NCBI GenBank assembly: GCA_026119855.1
Contig: JAOWBW010000016.1
Coordinates: 806,001-870,000, forward strand
Source of the DNA: Campanula takesimana
Lineage: Eukaryota > Streptophyta > Magnoliopsida > Asterales > Campanulaceae
Length of the DNA: 64,000 bases
Direction: 5' to 3'
Shown here: piece after piece, positions 10,901 through 21,076 of the stretch
Position numbering within the stretch: the stretch's first letter is position 1
Layout of the letters: the number at the start of each line of letters is the position of its first letter
Program-made: the position numbers and the translations under genes
Notes under the pieces: model-generated
Seen by the model: only the letters and a program-made list of their open reading frames with translations
What the model was told of the DNA's origin: nothing
The model's database searches: none

Positions 10901-11831
10901 TATGTTACCTGGACACGGTATCCGGGATCCGACACGGATACGAATCCTAGTGTTGGATACAATTTTCTTAATAATTTTGGACACTGGGACACCGTCCTAA
11001 ATTTGGACACGGGTACAGGATACGAGCATTATTTCAGGACAAATCAAAATAGTATAAATATATTATTTATACTTTACTTATAAATGAAGTCAACTCACTC
11101 CTTTTTCACTAAGATATATTGTATAATTAAGCAGTGTTCTAAAAATCGAGCTAGGCGGCCGCCTAGGCGGCCCCCAGGCGCCGCGATTTTCCATTAGGCG
11201 GCCAATCTAGGCGGTAGGCGGTCTAGGCGGGTCTGGGCGGTCTGGGCGGTCTAGGCGGATCAGGCGGTTTGGGCGGATTTTGGCTGGCCTAGACGGATCT
11301 AGGCGGGAATAGCACATGGGTTGGGCCTCATTATTTTAGTGTGGGAGGATAATTTATTTGGGTTTGACTAAAGATGTGTGAATGGGCTTGGGTTAATGTG
11401 TGTAAGCTTTCACTTATGAAACATTTAAAAATACTTTTTATAGTTATGATTTATTTTTTAGTTAAAATAAATTATTAAATTTTGATAAATAATAAAAATA
11501 ATTGACAATATTTTTAGGATATATAAATATATATATATATATTAACTAATTAAAAAAACAAAAAATGCTCTAAATGCTCGGCCCCGCCTAGTCCCCGCCT
11601 AGGCCTCTAGGCGCTAGGCCCAGCTCCGCCGCCTAACGATTTTTAGAACACTGTAATTAAGTAAAACAACATTAAAATTTGTAAAATCTATATAAATGAA
11701 GTCAACTCGCTCCTTTTTTTTCCAAATTTTTCTTGTCGGATCCGATAGAAGAAGCGGGTGTCAAGGTGTCGTGTCGGACACGATACGTATCGGACACGGG
11801 TACTTCAACATATTTGAAGAGTCCGGGTAAC
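10901..11831. mobile_element. TIR element (TGTTAC... GTAACA) carrying a nested MITE
   Basis: The left end CTATGTTACCTGGACAC is repeated inverted at the right end (GAGTCCGGGTAACAG). Internal GGACACG/CGTGTCC words are also inverted between the two halves. The halves are separated by the MITE at 11132-11653. No clear target duplication was found, so the borders are approximate. Probably hAT-like by its end sequences. Confidence 0.6.
11132..11653. mobile_element. Complete hAT-like MITE (CAGTGTTCTAAAAATCG ends)
   Basis: Exact 8-bp duplication TAATTAAG (11124-11131, 11654-11661) and 17-bp terminal repeats CAGTGTTCTAAAAATCG. Subterminal arrays of CTAGGCGG/CCGCCTAG words (11155-11300, 11581-11635) surround an AT-rich centre. 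It is about 522 bp and has no ORF. Relatives lie at 8011, 20397 and 34789. Confidence 0.9.
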
Positions 11832-11997
11832 AGTTTAATGGACATCCGGCTATTTAACAGAAACAGTTTAATTATGAAATAGGATTTGCGCTTTGTTGAG
11901 TTTAGTGTTCGTTCTTGATGGTTTCACACAGACGATAGTTGCCATTTTCGTTGTTGGGTTTTACAGGGTTCTCAACCATTTTCTTGACTTGAGAAAG

Positions 11998-12757
11998 CTT
12001 CTGCTTTCGCACTTCGGAACGACAAAGCGCAAATCCTCATCCTGTTTGTTGCTAGGGTTTATGAAACCCTAGAATCCGTACACAAGTGCATTGAAGATTC
12101 CTCAGATTCTCTCTTTTGGATTCGTTTGATCAGGGTAAGTTCACTTTGAACTTCAATTTCCGTAAAATTTTCGAGATTTTTGATGCCCTGTGATTGAAAT
12201 TAAGCAGTCATGCAAACTGTTTTATCATATTTCTTGGATTCTTTTTCTGGTTAAGTTAGCATATTGTGATTTAGCAAGGTTGATGAGATATTTACTCAAT
12301 TTCGAGTCATGAACCGAATTGAGTTGAACTTGTTCTTTGATGCACTAACATGAAACTTTTGATTTTTAGACATGTGAATTCATCTTCTTGCAATGTGCTT
12401 AAATGTTCAATTTACTTTGCTTGAGGACAAGCAATGGCTTAAGTGTGGGGAAATTTGATTAGTGCATATTTGTCACATTGTAGTTAAAGCTTCGGAAAAT
12501 TGCTTTCACACTTCCGACCGAAAAAAAGGGCAAATCCTCATCCTGTTTGTTTCTAGGGTTTAAGAATCCCTAGAATCCGTACACAAAGTCATTGAAGATT
12601 CCCCAGATTCTCTATTTTGGATTCGTTTGATCAGGGTAAGTTCACTTTGAAATTCAATTTCCGTAAAATTTTCAAGAATTTTGATGCCTGTGATTGAAAT
12701 TAGGCAGTCATGCAAACTGTTTTATCATATTTCTTGGGTTCTTTTTCTTGTAGTTAA
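11998..12757 (+). repeat. Tandem direct duplication of a 5' leader exon and intron start
   Basis: Copy 1 (11998-12257) and copy 2 (12489-12757), about 500 bp apart, share nearly all bases over about 250 bp. Shared parts include CTAGGGTTT, CCGTACACAA and the splice donor TTTGATCAGGGTAAGTTC (donors near 12133 and 12634). A third short echo (CCCTAGAATTTGTACACAAA) is at 12763-12782. The layout suggests duplicated non-coding first exons of the gene starting at 13090. Confidence 0.7.
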
Positions 12758-13089
12758 GAAACCCTAGAATTTGTACACAAATTATTTGATTTGTTCTCGA
12801 TATAGAGATACTGAAATCTGGTATGACAGCACAAGAATTCTATTTTTGTTTTTTTGTCTCAATTATAGCACAATTGATTCTCCTTTTTTGTTGTATTGTA
12901 TGTTGATTCTCCTTTTTGATTTCCTTCTAACTAGTATATCTTCATTTATATTTTTTTTAATTTTTGGTGGATAAGAAAAGGAAAGGAATAGGAGCATAAA
13001 TGTATTTCTAAGTGACTACTTAATTAAGTGAAGGAATAGAATCTGGAAATATTTGTCCTAACACTATTCCTTGTCATTTTTATTCAGGT

Positions 13090-14094
13090 ATGGAGTTAAA
13101 CTCCTCATCTGCGGCCCAAGTACTAGGGTATGGTTCACAAGAACCGGAAGCTGCAGAATCCTCCACTTCTAGCCACTTAATGTCCCAGCTTTCGGAGTTC
13201 AAGACAAATATACTTCAGCTCCAACGGAAATTAGAAACACTTGCTAAAGAAAAACATGATTTGATTGTGAAAAATGAAGCTCTTCAGAAAGAGCTAGAGG
13301 TTAAGGAAGAAGGAAACCGTAGGTGGAGAAGCTCCATTGACGAGGTGATCAAGATCCTCGAAAAAACTACAGAAGATGTTAAAGCGGAGATTGAAAACCT
13401 GAAACAGATGCTTGTTGACACTGCTGATCCCCCAGTCCCAATGATAACCGATGAGCTTTTGGTGGTGTCAAATGATGATGAGGTTGAGGTTTTGGTGTCA
13501 AATGAGGGGGAAGAGAATGAGGATTCTGTTGCTGAAAGTAGAGAGCGTGGCCGCCCTATTCACAGAATTACAGCAACTGCCCCCACTCCAGAGACATATC
13601 ATTTGCCTGAGTTTATGACGGAATCGGTTGAAGTTGAAGTGTTTTTGGCCGAGGACATTGAAATGGATGAGAATATGGATGGCCAAAACCGGTTCCGGGC
13701 CCGGTTCTGGTTCGGCATATATGTGACCCTGAACCGGCCCGTGCTTACCCCGGTTCCGGTTAGGTTCCGGTTCCGGTCCGGTTCCGGTCCCCCCTTTAAA
13801 ATTATTGAAAAATAAGGGATTTTTGGTCCGGTTCCGATCCGGTTCGCCATTTATGTGAACCATAACCGGCCCGGATGAATGGCGGTTCCGGTTTACTCCC
13901 CCGGTTTGCTCCGGTTCCGGGCTTTTTCGGTCCGGTTTTCCGGTTCCGGTTCCATTTGGCCATCCCTAGCTGAGAAACCCGTTGAAATGGCTGAGAACCC
14001 TGTTGAAATGGCTGAGAACCCCCGCAAAAGCCACCATTCACCGACCAACTTAGAAGATGAAGAACCCCCTAGGAAAAGACGCAGACTAGCCTAA
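13090..14094 (+). pseudogene. Coiled-coil protein with C-terminal NLS, interrupted by a hAT element
   Basis: The ATG follows an intron acceptor (TTTTTATTCAG|GT). The first 195 codons encode a Ser-rich N-terminus, a coiled coil at about residues 35-115 (LQLQRKLETLAKEKHDLI, ALQKELEVKEE) and an acidic region. At 13674 a 295-bp hAT-like element adds Gly/Arg-rich codons and a stop at 13813-13815. Beyond it the original frame resumes as repeated VEMAENP units and a basic tail, KRRRLA, before TAA at 14092. An uninterrupted inverted copy of the 3' end (15230-15390) shows the ancestral end. I do not recognise the family. Nuclear location is inferred from the basic tail. Confidence 0.65.
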
Positions 14095-15390
14095 TAAGAG
14101 GTATCTGCTTTTAGTATTACCAAGTCATAGACGGAGTTTCACAATTTTGGATACAGTTAGTTTTCTGTTGTGCACATTGCAATTAATTTGGACACAATGG
14201 TGCAGGACTTGTGTTTTTCTTTTTCTATATTTGAGGAAACTGCTAGTTTTCCGGTATAAAGTGTTGTCAGTCATAATAGACGGAGTTTCACAATTTTGGA
14301 TACAGTTAGTTTTTGTGTTGTTCATATTGCAATTAATTTGGACAGGACTTGTGTTTTTCTTTTTCTATATTTGAGGAAACTGGTAGTTTTTCGGTTTAAT
14401 TTTTCTCTTATTTTTCGTTTTCTTGCGTGTTTTTACCTCTATTCAATAAGTTTATGAATTGGATTTTCTAAGGAGTTACCTTTCACAAGTCAGTAGGGAT
14501 AAATTACATGAATATGAAGGGTATGTTGTCTTCTGTGGGTGATGTTTTGATGAGTAGGAATACATAACAATGTTTAGATAATGCTGTTTTGTCCACCATG
14601 GCTTGATTTTGAACATGGCTTGATTTTGCTCCACAGACCACATGGATGGAATTGATCAGTCGTTTAACTTCTTCTTGACAACCTGGACCCGGACACATTT
14701 TTTTTGAGAAATTTTTGGGGGAAACTAGTTCCTCCATAAAAAGTCATGTTTTTATAGGGTTTAAAGGTTTAGGGTTTCAGGTTTAGGGTGGACAAAACAG
14801 CATATTATCTAAACATTGTTATGTATTCCTACTCACCTTGTGAAAGGTAACTCCTCATAAAATCCAATTCGTAAACTTATTGAATAGAGGTAAAAACACG
14901 CAAGAAAACGAAAAATAAGAGAAAAATTAAACCGAAAAACTAGCAGTTTCCTCAAATATAGAAAAAGAAAAACACAAGTCCTGTCCAAATTAATTGCAAT
15001 ATGCACAACACAAAACTAACTGTATCCAAAATTGTGAAACTCCGTCTATTATGACTGACAACACTTTAAACTGGAAAACTAGCAGTTTCCTCAAATATAG
15101 AAAAAGAAAAACACAAGTCCTGCACCATTGTGTCCAAATTAATTGCAATGTGCACAACAAAAAACTAACTGTATCCAAAATTGTGAAACTCCGTCTATGA
15201 CTTGGTAATACTAAAAGCAGATACCTCTTATTAGGCTAGTCTGCGCCTTTTCTTAGGGGGTTCTTCATCTTCTAAGTTGGTCGGTGAATGGTGTCTTTTG
15301 CGGGGGTTCTCAGCTATTTCAACGGGGTTCTCAGCCATTTCAATGTCCTCGGCCAAAAACACTTCAACTTCAACCGATTCTGTCATTAAA
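13612..15390. repeat. Large inverted repeat containing the 3' end of the coiled-coil gene
   Basis: Left arm 13612-14596 and right arm 14787-15390 are inverted copies, with a loop of about 190 bp. Landmarks match in reverse: CGCAGACTAGCC at the stop codon, CGGAGTTTCACAATTTTGG (twice per arm) and ATACATAACAATGTTTAGAT near the loop. The left arm alone has the hAT insertion (13674-13968) and a segment at 14489-14547. Without these, arm lengths agree within about 20 bp. RNA crossing it would fold into a hairpin of roughly 600 bp. Confidence 0.9.
13674..13968. mobile_element. hAT-like MITE inserted in a coding exon
   Basis: Ends TATGGATGGCCAAAACCGG and, inverted, TAGGGATGGCCAAATGG. The near-exact 8-bp duplication is GATGAGAA (13666) and GCTGAGAA (13969). 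The interior is made of GGTTCCGG/CCGGTTCC words. The inverted copy of this gene segment near 15345 lacks it, so the insertion is younger than the inverted duplication. Confidence 0.85.
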
Positions 15391-16919
15391 TATAACTAGT
15401 TAGTAACCCGTCGATACTCGACGGGCATAGTACAACTTATTGATAATATAAGGAAAGTCACTACATCACATATTTTTTGTTCCTAAACCAATCTTTCATT
15501 AGGAGTACTATGCGATTAATTGATTCATTATGTTCATCATCTCCATATCTCTGATGATTTATCCATCATTCCTGCAACTAATATCATTATTTAAATTACT
15601 TTCAAATCTTCATACTTTTTAATTGAATGATGACGTTTATGTAATTTGGTTATGAACCAATACTTTTACTTTTGTTTATGAATTTGCTTCTAAATATGCT
15701 ATAAAATGTGTTTAAATGACATACGTAAAAAATATTATGTATATGTTGGAACAAATAATCATTTATATTAATTAGTGGGTAACACGTGCACTGCACAAAA
15801 AACTAATTTACCAATTCTAATATCTTTTGTTTCTTTTATATTTTTATTTAATAATATAAGTTAAACTTAAATCATAATAATTTTATAATTTTTAACTATA
15901 ATAGATAACTATAATAGTTAATTATTAATAGTTAAATATAATTGTTAAAATAAATAGTTAACTATTAATAGTTAAATATAATAGTTAACTATTTTTAGTG
16001 AAATATAATAGTTAAGTACAATAGTAACTATTATAGTTAATTATTATAGTAACTATTACTATTATAAGTATAAGTTAAAATTACTTTCAAATCTTCATAC
16101 TTTTTAATTGAATGATGACGTTTATGTAATTTGGTTATGAACCAATACTTTTACTTTTGTTCATGAATTTGCTTCTAAATATACATAAACTCTAACTATT
16201 CCCTACCCGACTTTTTATATTCACAACACTCTACCCCTTTCTATATTTTACAATTAAAAGATTTGTTTTTTAATTTTTGAACCCAAACAAATTTTGACTC
16301 TTAAAATGAGACGGATGGAGTACATTCCTAAGCGCGGATCTCAATAACATCTCAACAACAGTTTCTCTATCATCACCAAGTACCACTTTAGTACACTTGA
16401 TAATATGTGGGTAAAATTGTCTAATGAATGTTTTAGTCTTTAGTTGAGATTTCACTTATCAAGCATCAAAAATCAATAAGGCATGATCAAACTAATGACA
16501 CACAGTGTTATAGAATTTTGGTTTTAGTTTTTTCTCACCTCGTAAAAAGAACTTGTAAAAAGAATATGCGCTATCAGTTGGGGCATAGCCACATGGCACT
16601 TATCCACAACCTGAAACACATAAAAATTGGTAAAGCAATCATATGTTGTATCATTAGATTATAGGAGTAGCTCATTAGAAATTGAAGTAGCACTTAATTC
16701 ATTTTTCAGTAATGCAACTATGTTGCACAAAATAGACTTGAGAAAAAAGAATCGAACCTGCAATTACTTTCGGTCCGCAGATGAAAAAAAAAATGGAACT
16801 GGAGGCCGTTGTGGTTGTTGGTGGTGGCAAATTTTTGTCAATATGATTTTAGGCTATAATTGTTCAAAGATGTCATCGGCTTATCTACCAGTTTACAATA
16901 AATCAACAATCAAGTAATA

Positions 16920-16954
<35 letters not shown>

Positions 16955-17545
16955 GAATCAGATTGAATAAGAAAATCGAAATAGCACAAATATAGAGCTG
17001 ACACAAAAACGGAACTGGAAACAGATTGAAGAATGAAAAGAGAATGAACTTAAATTACTTAAGATTGCTTAAATAAGTCAGTAAAAGAAGATGGAAGCTT
17101 AGGCGACAATGATGGTTTTGTAGCATGATTTCTAGTGCCTGTTATTCAAGTGGATCAGCAAGAGTGAATCATACGAGTTTGTTTGCTTTTGAAATGGCCA
17201 AAATTTAAGTAGTGATTGCACTATTTGAATTTTTTTCACAAAATAATATTGTTATACCCGTTTGCTTAATTATAGGATAATTTATTGAGATTTGAAATTT
17301 GATTATCTTCACAACTGGTTTGATTGATTAATATTGAGATTCGAAATATATTAGATAACCCATTTTAATAATATTTTTTAAATTTAAAATTAGATATAAT
17401 TTGTTAATACCCATATTTTGAATCCCCTAAAATTTGACAATGATTAAGCCAATGGAATGATGACACGTGGCTTTCCACGTCACAATTCCAGGTGGCGCGC
17501 TGTGAGGCTTGGAAATGTTCCTGCTTTTATATATTATATAGGTTA
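15391..17545. mobile_element. Unclassified composite repeat with hairpin start, replacing the rest of the inverted arm
   Basis: It starts near ACTAGTTAGTAACCCGTCGA, where CCCGTCGATACTCGACGGG forms a hairpin, and ends about TTTATATATTATATAG (17524-17540). After it, sequence from the hairpin loop (CCACATGGATGGAATTGATC) resumes at 17562. Inside are a 105-bp direct repeat with about one mismatch (15594-15698 and 16078-16182), a second start-like motif (TTAGTGGGTAACACGTGC, 15773) and a low-complexity TAGTTAAATATAA array (15898-16075). An A30 run lies at 16921-16950. No coding domain seen. Borders approximate. Confidence 0.5.
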
Positions 17546-17707
17546 TATGCTCCACAGTCCACATGGATGGAATTGATCAGTCGTTTAACTACTTCTTGAC
17601 AACCTGGACCTGGACACTTTTTTTTTTCTTTTTTCTTTTTGCTTCATTGTTTTAGTCGTGGTTTTAATTTTTCAATAACCGTTTTCCTCAGTTTCTTCCT
17701 TATATCC

Positions 17708-18536
17708 GGGCGAATTCTAAATACAAGGCACCATTTTGTACAAGGCACAATAATGCCAAAAATGCCCTTACCCGGATACGCGTGTTTCGTGTACGCGCTT
17801 ATGAAATAATTTGATTATTTCGCACAGGTTTACACGAAATATGGAAAATGTTGAAGTTGTTTGTTTCATATGGTTTTACACGAAATCATGCACTGAGTTT
17901 CACCCAATTGTACACGAAATATAATAGTGCATTTCACCAACTTTTAGACGAAATAACAGCATGTATTTCACCTAAATAGACACGAAATAAACAGTTTTTA
18001 ACAATTGATTTATTCAATCGAATCAGTCGAAAACCCTAGAAATCAACATGAAGCAAAGGTAAAACCTAGCCCTTTACAAACAAATCTGGGCTCGATATGG
18101 ATTCGATTTCGGATGTGTGTTTTCAGTTTTTGATATGGGGCTTCAACCTTTGAAATTTAGGGTTTTAATTTCCGGATTTTGGCTTTAATTTTTTGAATTT
18201 GGTTTCAATTTCTCGTTCATAAAAGTATGTTCTGGGTTCTTTTTTTTTTTAGCAATCTTGGGTTCTTGTTTAGAAACACTATTGTTGAACTTCTTTGTTA
18301 GTGTGTTTTGAAAATTTCAGCAATTGTTCATTGTTGCCGGCGAATGGTGAAGTGGTGGCGGAAGTCGGCGTTGGCGGAAGTCGGCGTCTTGGTCGCTTGG
18401 TCGCTGTTTGGAGGGAGGGAGAGATGGAGTGTTTGTTTAAAATGAAAACAAATGAGGGTTTGGAGTATATATATGAGGGTAGTTAAGTAATTTACTCATG
18501 CCTTGTATGTAATGTGCCTTGTATTTAATATTACCC
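17708..18536. mobile_element. MULE-like element with 9-bp target duplication
   Basis: Exact 9-bp duplication CTTATATCC (17699-17707, 18537-18545). The terminal repeats are about 24 bp and end in AAATACAAGGCAC at both sides (inverted). The left part carries ACACGAAAT/ATTTCAC words about every 30-60 bp (17830-17990). The right part (18030-18480) has a different, gene-like composition and a small frame (18295-18486), possibly a captured fragment. No transposase seen. Nine-base duplications are characteristic of Mutator-like elements. Confidence 0.8.
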
Positions 18537-18545
18537 CTTATATCC

Positions 18546-19639
18546 CTGTTTCCAATGTACATTACTCCATGGACTACATTCCTCCTTCCTAACCTAATAC
18601 GTCTCGTTCTTCCTATTTTTCTTAAGTTTTTTCTCTATCCCACAATAAATGTTTTATTTTTGTTTTTGTTTATCTCAAAATAAATGTCGTCTTACTAAAA
18701 ATAGGATACGAAGTTTATACTACTCATTTTAATAGCCACAAGCATTGTAATGTCATAAGAGGTGTCAATCTACCCATATGAATAGAGTAGGGGCAATCAA
18801 GGAAACATGACTAAAAGCTTAAAAACATTGACTTGTCCATTATAACATTTATTCTGAAACAAAAAGAGTCAATTAATATTTAATGACAAAAAGTTATAAT
18901 TAATATTTTATCGCCTTCTTTCTCTTTTTAAAAGTATATAATTATATTTAATGACAAAAAGTATATATTATAATTAATATTTCATGCATTTATTCTCATC
19001 AACATTTCATCTTTAAATAAAATACTCCCTCCATCCCAGTTTAAGGTTCTTACTTTCCTTTTTGGTATGTTCCAGTTTAAGTTTAAAGTTCTTAGTTGCT
19101 TTATTCTTTAAATGGCAAATGATGAATAGTGTTTTGGATATCTTTGTCCACATAAAGTTCATATGTTACAAAAAACCATCACTTATCCATCTACTTTTCA
19201 CCCACTTGCATTATGAATGGACAACTATATTCCTTCTATCTCACAATAAATATTGTATAATATAATTCACATATCCTGAATTGAAAATTTAACTTATTTT
19301 TTTCATTAATTTGTTGGCCAGATTCTTCCTCAATTTATAAGGATCATAGTGTTTCTTCTTGGGAGACACATCCATTGAAACATGGCTTGAAAAGTCATAC
19401 CCGTTAAGTTTAAAATTAAAAATAAGTTAGAAACTGCCATTGTGTTTAACTATTTAACAGAAACTTTTGAACCTGGTAAGTTTCTGAAGGAAAACGACAG
19501 TTTCCGTTAACTTTTTGATGGAAAGTGGCAACATGACATTCATGTTTGGCTATTCAAACTTTTTACGATTCACTAATATTTGTTTCAGTATTAATGTACA
19601 TTTCAAATTATTAGTGTACATTTTGGATTAGAGGGAATT
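18546..19639. other. Intergenic, degenerate MITE-like pieces
   Basis: Stretches beginning CTCCCTCCATCCC (19024) and TTATCCCACAATAAATGTT-like words (18639, 19240) resemble Stowaway-type ends, but no complete element could be closed. The rest is AT-rich with no coding signal. Confidence 0.4.
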
Positions 19640-20178
19640 ACATATTCCGTCCCAAAATGATTTATGTTTGACTATTCAAACTTTTTACGATTCACTAATC
19701 ATGTTTTGTTTTTGCACTTTTAAAGCTTAGATTGTAGAAATGAGAATAAGTTTTTAGGACAATGAAACATGACAAATGAGAAGATCATTTTGGGACGGAG
19801 AGAGTAGTTTTTTGTCCCATTATACTTTGGCCCATTTCAATCATCGAATTAACAGAATCTAGAACGTAAACTGTTATAACCATGAACTATTTCACTTATA
19901 CTAAACATGCTAGCAGCCAGAATTGAAGTTCACATGTGATTAATACAAGGATGTCGAGTTAATATGATCACTTCAGAGAGTGCAAGTAACATTCTTAAAC
20001 TGTTTGCTGCTTACAGCAAAAATCACGCTTTTCGAAGAATAACACGCCTTTCTCTCTTGTATTCAACTTCATCTCGCTGATGCATTATTATCAGGGCTCT
20101 TCTCACCTGCCAAATATCATTTGTCATCAGTAACTGCAACTGTATAACTACGCAAATTGTATCGCGTGTGAGTGTGTG

Positions 20179-20213
<35 letters not shown>

Positions 20214-20236
20214 TCAATATGAAAAGGAAAAGGTAC
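19640..20236 (-). pseudogene. Partial duplicate of the MCM5 3' end (last exon and flanks)
   Basis: 20023-20106 is an 84-bp copy of MCM5 exon 18 with the same acceptor (GGCAG|GTGAGAAG). It encodes the same ending (HQRDEVEYKRERRVILRKA, stop). Downstream homology includes 3' UTR and a MITE (19640-19806) matching 26164-26350. Upstream, intron homology runs to a GA repeat. It then jumps to sequence (20209-20236) matching the intron beyond exon 16 at 27142-27168, so exons 16 and 17 were deleted from the copy. It cannot encode MCM5 by itself. Confidence 0.85.
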
Positions 20237-20396
20237 AAGGAACCCAAATTAATCAAGTGTGCGCTCTACTTAATTAGTTTCCCAATCAATTTATGTGTAG
20301 AATCCCGTTTTATTAATCGAAAGTACTAATATTCAAATTATTTTGTAACACCTTCAATTCGCATCACATGTAGTACTTCATTGTATAGCTTTACAT

Positions 20397-20470
20397 AGTG
20401 TTCTCAAAAGACGTCCGTCTAGGCCACCTATGCCCCGCCTAGGCGCTCGGCGTTCATGAAAAGCCTAAGA
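20397..20470. mobile_element. Truncated hAT-like MITE (AGTGTTCTCAAAAG family)
   Basis: Left terminus AGTGTTCTCAAAAGACG followed by CCGTCTAGGCC and CCCGCCTAGGCG words, close to the copy at 34789. The right terminus is not found. Confidence 0.55.
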
Positions 20471-20496
20471 AAATAAATTTCAATGAGGGCCAAAAA

Positions 20497-20623
20497 AGAC
20501 ACTTAGATAATTGGAGTTTTACATACTGATCGACACAATGGAATAAAAGAAAATAGATTTATTCATCTTTTTAAAGAAGACACTTAAATAATTGGAGTTT
20601 TACATACTGATCGACACAATGGA
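20497..20623. repeat. 46-bp direct duplication at the RING gene 3' end
   Basis: 20497-20542 and 20578-20623 are the same 46 bp with one or two differences (start AGACACTTA, end CACAATGGA). The second copy holds the last codons and stop of the RING-H2 gene, so the first is a partial copy of its coding end and 3' UTR. Confidence 0.8.
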
Positions 20624-20844
20624 CACAAACCATGATGAAGCAACCACTTAAATGTGCAATTCTTGTGAAATATGTGAGAACAAGGGATTTTCGCAATATG
20701 TTGTCCTTCACAAAATTCCTCCAAGCAAATTGCGCATTTATCCTCGCTACACCTTCTTCCATTAAAGATCAACAGCCTTATTGCAGCCTTAACTTGTACT
20801 AATTCATCTATTGTTCCAAGTGTTGAAAGTTGATATCCACGCAA

Positions 20845-21069
20845 TGATAGAATTGATAAAGGGAGAAGATGAAAACATATGAACTGAATTGTTTTATTCA
20901 CATTATGCGGCTACATGATTACAAGAGGGAGTATATATACAAACAACTAAAACCCTAATTGGCTAACTATAGAAAAGAGATAAACATGGAATGAAAATAC
21001 TATACATAAATAATGTGACTTGCCCACCAAGTAGTATATGGGCGGACCATCAACACATCAATTCCTTCA
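20845..21069 (-). repeat. 3' LTR of the Ale-like copia
   Basis: 225 bp, TGATAG...TTCCTTCA on the plus strand, next to the polypurine tract. Nearly identical to the other LTR. Confidence 0.95.
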
Positions 21070-21076
21070 CTCCCCC

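Noticed and set aside
13498..14041. Minus-strand Pro/Arg/Gly-rich frames opposite the coiled-coil gene
   Set aside because: Produced by the repeated CCGGTTCC words of the hAT insertion.
15898..16075. TAGTTAAATATAA array considered as a CRISPR or centromere-type satellite
   Set aside because: Units are irregular in length and spacing, extend under 200 bp and lie in a eukaryotic repeat.
20023..20256. 77-codon frame ending like MCM5, considered as a separate small gene
   Set aside because: Its first part is translated intron and GA repeat; only the 84-bp exon copy is real.
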